A DNA stretch of 64,000 bases. It comes from Prevotella sp. E9-3. Lineage in GTDB: Bacteria; Bacteroidota; Bacteroidia; Bacteroidales; Bacteroidaceae. Where the stretch lies: positions 3,669,401 to 3,733,400 of the forward strand of contig NZ_CP091786.1 in the NCBI RefSeq assembly GCF_022024015.1, written 5' to 3'. Each line of letters starts with the position of its first letter. The stretch's first letter is position 1. The notes below the pieces were generated by a model. That model had not been told where the DNA came from and ran no database searches. It was given only the letters and a program-made list of their open reading frames with translations. The translations under genes were made by a program, and so were the position numbers. Below, piece after piece: positions 15,685 through 23,300 of this stretch.

Positions 15685-18600
15685 TTATCTGACAACCTTC
15701 CTTGCTTTACCTTTTTGATCCACTTCGATGAGCAAACCGTTGGCAGTTGTTGTGCGGCGGCGTCCCTGCAGATCATAGAGAGCGGAGGGCTCGGCGGGCG
15801 AAGCACTCATTCCTTCAATGCCCGAAGGCTTGCCCAGTTCGTCAACGACCCCGTAGATAGGCATCATCACTCCACCCCATTCATCGAGGATGTCCATACC
15901 CTTGGCCTTGATGATATAGGCCTGGTAGTAACCGGGACTCTCAGGCTCGGTGATACGGTGCCATGCACCATCGTCACGCAACAGGTAACTGCCGGCGGCG
16001 GCCCTGATGCTCGACTTGAAGAAGCCCGTGATATTGTTCTTTCCGCGGTTGACGGGGGTACGACGGGCATCACCATATACATAATAGGTCACATCCTTCT
16101 GGTCGGCTATAAAGATATAGGCCATACCGGGCTCGGCCTCTTCCACCTCCTGCAGGGCAATATGCTGGTAGTCGGCCATCAGACCGGCAATCTCGTAGAG
16201 TTTCATACCCTTTGGCACACGATAGGCATAGGGCAGACAGATGGTGCCCCATCCGGGGGCGACCGTCTTCTTGATGAGCGGATGGAAAAGCAGACGGAAG
16301 TCGGTGGCGCACCACCATCCTTCGCGCTTGTCGCCGGTATTGGTGGATGCGTCATCGTATTTCACGCCATAGCTGCGCCATGCATTATCAACGGCACCTT
16401 TCTTCGAGCCCTTGAAACCGATGGTCACCTGACCGTCTTCAGCCACATAGACTGGAGTAGAGGTCATGGTCTGCCAGGCCGAGATGGTATTGGGAATATC
16501 CAGGTAGTCGCGTTTCAGAGTTGGGGTTTCGGATGATTCTGAATTTTCTGATTTATCCGAAGACACTACTTTAATATATCCGTGCTGGTCGCTGAGACAG
16601 TTGTGTTCGGTCAGGGCCTTGCACTCCAGCACATAGAGGCCTTCGGGCAGGTTGCTGACGGTTTGGCGTATCTCCATGGTCTGCTGTTCGCCCTCGGAAG
16701 CACTGATTCCGCTCCACCAGGCATTCCAGCAGGTGAGGTTTTCCTTCGTAGCCGTGCGCTGATCGCCCTTGGTATAAGTACCCACCTTCACTTCCCAGCC
16801 GTCGGTAGCACTGAAACTGGGCGATTTAGGCTGCGTAGCGGCTTCGGCGAGGGGCAGGAAGTCGTTGAGCATGTGTTGCAAGTTCCAGCGGGCATTGTTG
16901 ATCTCGTCGGCAGAAACGGCACTGGAGGCCTCTTCCATGGCCTGCTGCAACAGCTCGCGCCCGTCGAAGTCCCAGTCGGCCACGGCACGTGCAACGATGA
17001 GCAGCGAGTCGATGGCCTGCTTGTTGACAATGGCCTGCTGCATGTTTTCCATGGCCTGGGTGATGGTGAAGAGGAGGTCTTCGGGGGAGAGGGAGGAGTG
17101 ATGGGGTGAATGGGCGATTTGGGTTGAATGGGCAATTTGGGCAATTTGGGGTGAATGGGCCTGTGGGGCGGGTCCGGTTTGTTGCGACTGAGTCGCAACG
17201 GAGAGGATGGCCTGCAGTTCGGCATTCAGGGCGGGCAGCTGGGTGTTCCATTCCATCAGCATCTGTGCCTGCTTGCGGGTTTGTTCAATACCGTCGGCAA
17301 TGGCCTCTTCGCGTGTGGGGAACAGGCGGTACAGTTCCATATCGCCCAACTGGGCTGTTCCGCCCAGCCAACGGAAGGCCAGTACAGCCTCGTTGTGACT
17401 CTCAGTATTGAAAATGGCCTGCTGCGTGGTCCAGAAGGTCTTGTTGGCCAGGGTGAGACGGTTCTTCTCGTTGTTCTCATCCCCCTTCGGACGAGTCACC
17501 ACCTTGATATATTCACCCGCATTCTGACCGCCCATGCGAAACACGTAGTCGGCACCCGGTACCACCTCAAAGGCAGTGAGCAGAGAGGCCTCGTTGGTCT
17601 TGCCCTGATCGCCCAGGCACTGGAGGAAATAGCCATCGGTGAGTGCTTTCGGATAGACGCCGAACCAAGTCGGTGAGAGGGGTTGTCCCTGTCCGTTAGT
17701 CCATCCATAGAGACCCATACGGAAGTCGCCATTGGGCAACACATTACCGCCCACAAAGCACAGTTTTCCTTCACCCATATCGATGGGCTCGCCAGGTTCC
17801 ATATCCTCTGAGCTCCAGTAGTCGCGACCGCTGAAACTACGTATATGCAGACGATAGCGGGTACCGTCGGTATAGCTGTCGTCAATGAGTGAGTAGTCGG
17901 CTTCGGCATCCTCCGGCTTCACCGTCTGCCACACCTGCCAGGCACCGTTCGGCTCTTTGCGCAGCACCTCCATCAACTGGTTGTACTCACCGTCGTAGTC
18001 GTGCCAGGTGATGGTGGCCTTGCCTGCAGCTGTGTTTACACGGAAGTCGCGATAGCCGCCACGCATTTTGGGCAGGTTGGGCACCTTCTCATAGCTCTTG
18101 TTATAGCCCATGCCCGAAAGCATGTTGGCATATTTCTTACCGGCCTGCGTGAGCGAGCCGCCACTATATAGCTTGCCTTTCGACTCGCTGTTCCAGTAGA
18201 AATAGCGCTCTACATAGCCATAGCTGTTCAGTTTGTTGTAGATCTGTTCCACCGCCCAGGCAATGTCGCCATCGGTTTTTCCGCTTTCAAAGGCACCGTT
18301 ATTGTTCCATGAAGCGCCCCAGATCCATTCCGATATCCACAGCGGGCGCTTGTATTTCGAATGCATGGTTCCCAGGTTGTTGAAGTTGTCGATGAGCCAG
18401 TAGCAGTGCAGATCGACCAGGTCGCATCGCCAGCCACGTGCATCGATACTGTCGAGGAACTGTTTGATGAAGCCCGAGCCGTCGGTATAGTCGCTGCCGT
18501 CCCATGACGAGGGCGAGCAGAGGCGCATTCCGGTGCGCATCAGGTTTTGCCAGTTGTTAAGAATAGTAGTGAGCGACTGCGGATTATCGTCCGACGAGTT

Positions 18601-19452
18601 GCGGGGCTCGTTGTTGGTCTTCATGTGAGCCGACCACGTGACCTTTCCGCAGGCAGCCGATGAAGGATAGTCCTCGTAGATATGATTAGGCACACACTCC
18701 ACGTCGGGATTCATGTCGCGACCGGTGTCCCATCCGTAGCAGCTGATGACGTTGAGGGCATCGCAGGCCGAGCCATCGGTATTGCTGGCCAGGCCTTTCT
18801 TGCCGGCGGTGTTCCATTTAAAGATTCGGTAGCTGGAGATTTTTCCGTCGAGAATCTGTGGCAGTGTGGCAAACTCCAGGTCTTCGTTGTTGGCAATAAA
18901 GCAACGCTGATAGCCGTAGCCGCTTTTCTGGGTGGCGAAGGTCACCATATAGCCGCGCTTGAGTCGGAACGAGCGGATGCGGTTGTTCAGTTTCTGGTCA
19001 GTGAGCGTCACCATATAGCCGCCATCGTTCTCCAGTCCGAAGTCGCTGCACTTTTCGCCTTGGAAGTTCTGTTCGCTATAGACGGTGAGAGGCTTGTCGG
19101 TAGAGGCGTAAGGCAGAATCATGGCACCGCGGGTACCATATAGACGCACCTGACAGTTCACATTATTCTTGGCCACGGCGCCCTTGATTTTCACACGGTT
19201 AGCCAATAGCGATGCGATGACCTTTGAGGGTTTTACGCGCTCAATGATGAGCACAGCATGGTCGGTATTCACGATGTTCACCACGCCATCGTCGGCAAAG
19301 GGAGTCTCACCGTTCACCACATAATCGATATCGGTGGTCAGTTCGACGGCAGTAGTCACCTGACTGACGGTTTCTTTCGTGTTGGCAGCCCATAGGCTCA
19401 GGGCAGACAAAGAGGCCAGTCCCCAACAACAGAGCATTCGTTTCAATTGCAT
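15685..19452 (-). CDS. Large secreted glycoside hydrolase with Asl1/GH128-like catalytic region
   Basis: A 1255-residue exported protein with a signal peptide (CWGLASLSALSLWAAN). Residues ~45-200 form a beta region. Residues ~215-430 resemble the Asl1-like (GH128) hydrolase core: NVISCYGWDTGRDMN, then DLVDLHCYWLIDNF and the strand-end glutamate in RPLWISEWIWGASW, and YGYVERYFYWNSESKG near the end of the barrel. GH128 enzymes act on beta-1,3-glucans; here the substrate is not proven. Fn3-like and jelly-roll modules follow. A low-complexity insert near residues 755-790 (ATQSQQTGPAPQ, then SPQIAQIAHSTQIAHSP) comes from repeats at 17090-17199. The C-terminus (YDLQGRRRTT... GKARKVVR) is the shared tail. 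It has a -7 box CAAAGATA (minus strand) at 19487-19494. The enzyme family is a moderate-confidence call. Confidence 0.65.
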   Translation of the reverse strand: MQLKRMLCCWGLASLSALSLWAANTKETVSQVTTAVELTTDIDYVVNGETPFADDGVVNIVNTDHAVLIIERVKPSKVIASLLANRVKIKGAVAKNNVNCQVRLYGTRGAMILPYASTDKPLTVYSEQNFQGEKCSDFGLENDGGYMVTLTDQKLNNRIRSFRLKRGYMVTFATQKSGYGYQRCFIANNEDLEFATLPQILDGKISSYRIFKWNTAGKKGLASNTDGSACDALNVISCYGWDTGRDMNPDVECVPNHIYEDYPSSAACGKVTWSAHMKTNNEPRNSSDDNPQSLTTILNNWQNLMRTGMRLCSPSSWDGSDYTDGSGFIKQFLDSIDARGWRCDLVDLHCYWLIDNFNNLGTMHSKYKRPLWISEWIWGASWNNNGAFESGKTDGDIAWAVEQIYNKLNSYGYVERYFYWNSESKGKLYSGGSLTQAGKKYANMLSGMGYNKSYEKVPNLPKMRGGYRDFRVNTAAGKATITWHDYDGEYNQLMEVLRKEPNGAWQVWQTVKPEDAEADYSLIDDSYTDGTRYRLHIRSFSGRDYWSSEDMEPGEPIDMGEGKLCFVGGNVLPNGDFRMGLYGWTNGQGQPLSPTWFGVYPKALTDGYFLQCLGDQGKTNEASLLTAFEVVPGADYVFRMGGQNAGEYIKVVTRPKGDENNEKNRLTLANKTFWTTQQAIFNTESHNEAVLAFRWLGGTAQLGDMELYRLFPTREEAIADGIEQTRKQAQMLMEWNTQLPALNAELQAILSVATQSQQTGPAPQAHSPQIAQIAHSTQIAHSPHHSSLSPEDLLFTITQAMENMQQAIVNKQAIDSLLIVARAVADWDFDGRELLQQAMEEASSAVSADEINNARWNLQHMLNDFLPLAEAATQPKSPSFSATDGWEVKVGTYTKGDQRTATKENLTCWNAWWSGISASEGEQQTMEIRQTVSNLPEGLYVLECKALTEHNCLSDQHGYIKVVSSDKSENSESSETPTLKRDYLDIPNTISAWQTMTSTPVYVAEDGQVTIGFKGSKKGAVDNAWRSYGVKYDDASTNTGDKREGWWCATDFRLLFHPLIKKTVAPGWGTICLPYAYRVPKGMKLYEIAGLMADYQHIALQEVEEAEPGMAYIFIADQKDVTYYVYGDARRTPVNRGKNNITGFFKSSIRAAAGSYLLRDDGAWHRITEPESPGYYQAYIIKAKGMDILDEWGGVMMPIYGVVDELGKPSGIEGMSASPAEPSALYDLQGRRRTTTANGLLIEVDQKGKARKVVR
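17090..17199 (-). repeat. In-frame insert: (gaatgggc-aatttggg) tract plus palindrome GTTGCGACTGAGTCGCAAC
   Basis: A degenerate tandem tract of gaatgggcaatttggg units (17102-17160) adjoins the 19-bp palindrome at 17181-17199. The palindrome and its flank (ggtccggtttg) recur at 58004-58022 in the transposase gene and are read in the same frame in both genes. Confidence 0.85.
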
Positions 19453-19486
19453 ATTGTTTTGATTTATAATTAGTGTCTTGTGCGTG

Positions 19487-19494
19487 CAAAGATA
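19487..19494 (-). promoter_or_regulatory. -7 box (TATCTTTG, minus strand) of the GH128-like gene
   Basis: CAAAGATA on the plus strand is TATCTTTG on the minus strand and lies 35 bp before the ATG. No clear -33 TTTG is present at the expected distance. Confidence 0.55.
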
Positions 19495-19589
19495 AGGAAA
19501 ATATGCTAAAAATGATATAAATCAAGTCTAAATTGATGTACAATGGCACTTTTTTTTAAAAAAAATAGCCGTTATTTTAAAAAAATTCC

Positions 19590-19597
19590 TACTTTTG
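19590..19597 (+). promoter_or_regulatory. -7 box (TACTTTTG) of the 1057-residue protein
   Basis: TACTTTTG matches TAnnTTTG in an extremely A/T-rich stretch. It would give a leader of about 95 nt before ATG 19700. Confidence 0.55.
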
Positions 19598-19699
19598 CAA
19601 TGATTAATCGCTGTATAAATAAATACTTCACAGCTACTAGCACTGAACAACCATATTTATTTAGATAATAATATTATTATTTACTAACTTTATTTACTT

Positions 19700-22600
19700 A
19701 TGAAAAAACTATTACTTTTCGCAATGGGTGCAATGATGGCATCGCCATTATTGGCACAGGAAGTGGATGTAACAAGTTACATCAAGAATGCGGGATTCGA
19801 TGAGGACCTGACGTTCCAGGCTGACGGAACCATGAAGGAGAAAGCTTCACAGCAGTCACTGAGTGACCGTAGCTGGGCCTTTATCGCTGCCGACAGTACC
19901 GTTTATGCCCGTCCAAAAGAGACCAGCTCGCAGACCCGCGCCGACGGTCGCAAACTGGAAGCCGTGAACGGATTTGCCGGTCGTATCAATGGATGGAAGT
20001 ACATTGGTGCTGACTTCCCCAAGTGTGAGTGGACCTATTTTGGCAGTGTCGCCTATGACTTGGGCGAGACTGCAGTGCCCATCGCCGACGACGGAACAAC
20101 CTATCTGCTTGTTCCTGCCCGTCCTCAGAACGGAGAGTTCGAAGCTGGCGAAGGCTTTGTCTATCTGCGTGCCGGATGGGGCGGAAAAGCTATCTACAGA
20201 CAGGATGTTAACCTTCCCCCTGCAAGATATCGCTTGGAGTACTGGACTATCAACATCAATCCTAACACTACTCAGACGGCTACTGACCTGACACAGATCA
20301 CCTGTCGCCGCGATGTGTTCAAGGATGAGGAGGGTACCGGTTTGCAGAATCAGGAGTGGACCAAGCATGAGTTCGAGTTCGACGCTACTGCCAGCTTCAC
20401 CATGCAGTTCGGCTATCAGGCTGCCAACGCCGGTTCTGGCGGTATGCCTATCGTAGGCCTCGACGGTATCAAGCTGTACAAGATTGGCGAGGTGGATCCC
20501 GAGGAACTGATCAATGCCGACCTGAACGCTATGGCTGACAGTCTTACCGAGCAGAGCACAATTGCCGATGATGCAGGTATGAAAGGATTGGCTGCTGAAA
20601 TCTATGGCTATTCACAGGACCTCAGCGATATCATCGACGATGGCACAATGGACCAAAAAGAGGCTGCCCTGAAAGATGTTATCGAGAAACTGGCTTACTT
20701 CAAGGAAGCTATTGCTGCTGCTGAAAAACTGGATGCCATTGTGCTGCAGTTGCAAGCTATTTCCGACAAGTATAACTTCCCTGGAAAGAATGCCTTCGAT
20801 GAAGCTGTTCTCCGTATCACCAATTATTTCGAGAATGGAACTTCTGCACAGATTTTCGGTGCTGAGGAAGAGGCCAAGAATGCTATCAAGGCTTACGTAT
20901 TCTCACAGAATGCTTCAGCTGAAGCTCCTGCCAACTACACCCTCCTGATTCAGAATCCCTGGTTCATCAAGTCAAATCTTGAGCCTACTCTCAATGATGG
21001 TGTAGCTGAGTATGAGAACGCTTACACCGCAGGCAGCAGCAGCGACGACTTCACCAGCGAGGGCTGGTACAAGAGCGGTGAGTTCACTGGCGGTGACCAG
21101 CGTCTGAACTTTGCTCAGGGCCGTAGCTGCTGGAACGCTTGGGGTAGCAACATCACTACTATCGGTATTGCACAGGATCTGACCGACCTGCCTAACGGTT
21201 ACTACACCGTGAAGGGTGATCTGATCACTCAGGCCGACTGGGTAAGCGATCAGCATGTATATGCTATCAGCGAACTGGGTACCTTCAAGTCAGGCGCTCT
21301 TACAAGTGGTGACTGGGCTGACTCTAACGATGGTCTCTGGAGCACACTTGCTGCTGAGAAAGTACTCGTTACCAATGGTAAGCTGACTATCGGTGCTATG
21401 GGTTCTGGCCTTGGCATAGGCGGTTCTGCCGGCTGGTTCTGCGCTACCAACTTCCAGCTGGAATATCTGGGCGAAGCCGGTGCTGATGCCCTGAAGGCTC
21501 TGCTGCAGAGCAAGCTCGACGCTGCTACCGCAATGGTTGACACCATGCACTTCGCTGCCGACAAGAAGGCTCTGAACGACAGCATTGCCAAGTTCAAAGG
21601 CTCTTCTGACTATGCTCCTGCTATTGCAGGCATGAACGCTGCCCTCGACGAGGCTGTGAAGAGTGAGAACAAATATGCTGAGTACTGGATGAACGGCAAG
21701 ACCCTGCCCACCCTGCGTGACTCACTGAAGACTGAAGGCGCTTATGGCGCTGCCAAGGAACTGGTAGAGTTCGCTTACAACTATGCTATGAACTGGCTGA
21801 AGAGTGACAGCGCTTCTTATAAGAACATCGATGCTGAGGTAAACCTGACCAAGAACTACGTGAACAACTACGCTCCCGTATTCAACGAGGCTGCTGAACT
21901 GGCTGCTAAGTCTTCTAACCAAGGCAAGGACTACCTGGAGACTATGATGAACCACCAGAAGGAACAGCTGCTGATCAAGATGCAGGACGAGACCGTCGTA
22001 AACACCTACGTAAGCAAGCTGAAGGCTGCTATCGCTCTGGTAGAGATGCAGAACATCGCTGACGACAAGGATGCTACCGACTTCACTGCATTCATCATCA
22101 ACCCGAACGCTGAGGGTACCGACGGATGGAACATCGAAAAGGGTAACGGCGACGGCCCAATCAAGACCTCTGGTCAGTGGATGGACGACAGCAAAGCTCC
22201 TTTCTTCGATTCTTGGAACGGCAACGGTCTGAGCGGTCACAGAGTTTCTCAGGATATCGCTTCTCTGCCTAACGGTACTTACACACTGGGTGTATATGCA
22301 CGTACTCCTGCCGAGGGTGCTTACCTGTTCACTAAGGTTGATAATGACACTGTCTTCGTTGAGATTCCTCTCTACACCTATACAGAAATTGATAGTGAGA
22401 CACAAGAAGAGGTTGAAAAGGTTGCCAGCGATTCTCACGGTCCAGTATGGGAAGAGGCTAAAGCAAAGATCGACGAACTGTCTGAGGAAGATGACGAATA
22501 TGCTTACTACTATGCTATTGCACAGGCTAACGGCGGTATTGGCCGCGGCTGGCAGCATCTAGAGATCAAGGATATCGTAGTTACTGACCACAAGCTGACT

Positions 22601-22873
22601 ATCGGCTTCCTGGCTGGTGGCGAGGCTTTCGGTACTGAGAAGACATTTGCCGGTTCTTGGTACAGCGTAAACGGTTTCACCCTGACTCGCACCGCTGAAG
22701 GCAATAACGATGGCTGGGCTGGTCCTATCGCCGACGGTATTGAGAATGTGAAGAACAACGCAGTTGCTCTGGATGGCATCTACACTCTGAACGGTGTACG
22801 TGCAGCCAAACTGCAGCGTGGTTTGAACATCGTGATCAAGAATGGCAAGGCCATGAAGGTAATTGTGAAATAA
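19700..22873 (+). CDS. Large modular secreted protein, unknown function
   Basis: A 1057-residue exported protein (signal peptide MKKLLLFAMGAMMASPLLAQ). I do not recognise a named enzyme. The sequence alternates beta-rich and helical blocks. Three beta modules begin with a similar phrase: VTSYIKNAGFDEDL (residue ~26), YTLLIQNPWFIKS (~414) and FTAFIINPNAEGTDGW (~796). The last two carry LPNGYYTVKG or LPNGTYTLGVYAR strands and resemble carbohydrate-binding jelly rolls. Between them are alanine-rich helical segments of FIVAR or coiled-coil type (ADKKALNDSIAKFKGSSDYA). The last residues (IYTLNGVRAAKLQRGLNIVI) are the shared sorting-type tail. A similar design is seen in the 1340-residue protein at 52945. 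No catalytic motif is visible; a glycan-binding or surface-structural role is inference. A 17-bp hairpin follows the stop. Confidence 0.55.
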   Translation: MKKLLLFAMGAMMASPLLAQEVDVTSYIKNAGFDEDLTFQADGTMKEKASQQSLSDRSWAFIAADSTVYARPKETSSQTRADGRKLEAVNGFAGRINGWKYIGADFPKCEWTYFGSVAYDLGETAVPIADDGTTYLLVPARPQNGEFEAGEGFVYLRAGWGGKAIYRQDVNLPPARYRLEYWTININPNTTQTATDLTQITCRRDVFKDEEGTGLQNQEWTKHEFEFDATASFTMQFGYQAANAGSGGMPIVGLDGIKLYKIGEVDPEELINADLNAMADSLTEQSTIADDAGMKGLAAEIYGYSQDLSDIIDDGTMDQKEAALKDVIEKLAYFKEAIAAAEKLDAIVLQLQAISDKYNFPGKNAFDEAVLRITNYFENGTSAQIFGAEEEAKNAIKAYVFSQNASAEAPANYTLLIQNPWFIKSNLEPTLNDGVAEYENAYTAGSSSDDFTSEGWYKSGEFTGGDQRLNFAQGRSCWNAWGSNITTIGIAQDLTDLPNGYYTVKGDLITQADWVSDQHVYAISELGTFKSGALTSGDWADSNDGLWSTLAAEKVLVTNGKLTIGAMGSGLGIGGSAGWFCATNFQLEYLGEAGADALKALLQSKLDAATAMVDTMHFAADKKALNDSIAKFKGSSDYAPAIAGMNAALDEAVKSENKYAEYWMNGKTLPTLRDSLKTEGAYGAAKELVEFAYNYAMNWLKSDSASYKNIDAEVNLTKNYVNNYAPVFNEAAELAAKSSNQGKDYLETMMNHQKEQLLIKMQDETVVNTYVSKLKAAIALVEMQNIADDKDATDFTAFIINPNAEGTDGWNIEKGNGDGPIKTSGQWMDDSKAPFFDSWNGNGLSGHRVSQDIASLPNGTYTLGVYARTPAEGAYLFTKVDNDTVFVEIPLYTYTEIDSETQEEVEKVASDSHGPVWEEAKAKIDELSEEDDEYAYYYAIAQANGGIGRGWQHLEIKDIVVTDHKLTIGFLAGGEAFGTEKTFAGSWYSVNGFTLTRTAEGNNDGWAGPIADGIENVKNNAVALDGIYTLNGVRAAKLQRGLNIVIKNGKAMKVIVK

Positions 22874-22885
22874 CATACTCTCTTA

Positions 22886-22920
22886 TAGTCCTGTGCGCTC
22901 GCAGCGAGCGCACAGGACTA
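22886..22920 (+). terminator. 17-bp perfect hairpin after the 1057-residue protein gene
   Basis: TAGTCCTGTGCGCTCGC pairs with GCGAGCGCACAGGACTA over a single central base (a shorter stem with a 5-base loop is the likely form). It lies 13 bp after the stop. There is no T run, so it may be a transcript-stabilising structure instead of an intrinsic terminator. Confidence 0.6.
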
Positions 22921-22925
22921 TTCAA

Positions 22926-23085
22926 AAAATCAGAATAATCGGAATAATCGGAAAATTCAGAATAATCAGAGTATTCAGAGTATTCAGAATAATCAGAATA
23001 ATCAGAAAATTCAGAATAATCAGAATATTCAGAATAATCAGAATAATCAGAGCAATCTGAACAATCAGAGCAATCAAAGCTCTAA
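22926..23085 (+). repeat. 9-bp tandem tract (aatcagaat / attcagaat), intergenic member
   Basis: About seventeen degenerate 9-bp units of aat/att-cag-aat/agt run head to tail. The unit is the same as in the rnpA tail at 1571-1690. Here it is non-coding. Confidence 0.9.
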
Positions 23086-23207
23086 CAGAAACTGGCAGCT
23101 CTCCGGGCAGCCCACCAAAGAAGAAAACAACGAAAGCCACCTTATATATATAGCGCGTACGCGCGAGGAAAGGCTTCTTAAGATAAAGACTATTGAGGAG
23201 ATAGTGA

Positions 23208-23250
23208 CTATAGTACCTATAGTACCTATAGTTCCTATAGTTCCTATAGA
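23208..23250 (+). repeat. CTATAG-centred 9-bp repeat upstream of the first FAS1 gene
   Basis: gactatagta, cctatagta, cctatagtt, cctatagtt, cctatagaa follow in order. The same unit is found at 42963-43020, again just upstream of a lipoprotein start. Confidence 0.85.
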
Positions 23251-23300
23251 AAAAATAAAAAAAACAACAAGAATAAAATACAAATAACTTATCAAAACGT

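Larger units (their letters stand above)
22874..23300. other. Gene-free 427-bp repeat-filled stretch before the FAS1/SusCD locus
   Basis: Contents in order: a 17-bp-stem hairpin (22886-22920), a 9-bp tandem tract (22926-23085), a unique ~120-bp part, and a CTATAG tract (23208-23250). No TAnnTTTG promoter is visible before the gene at 23301. One frame stays open across the whole stretch but has no start codon. Confidence 0.8.

Noticed and set aside
22889..23288. Open reading frame of ~133 codons through the 9-bp and CTATAG repeats
   Set aside because: It has no ATG, GTG or TTG before its last quarter and stays open because the repeat units are multiples of three. The minus-strand frame 22922-23377 is likewise repeat-driven (I-L-I-I-L chains).
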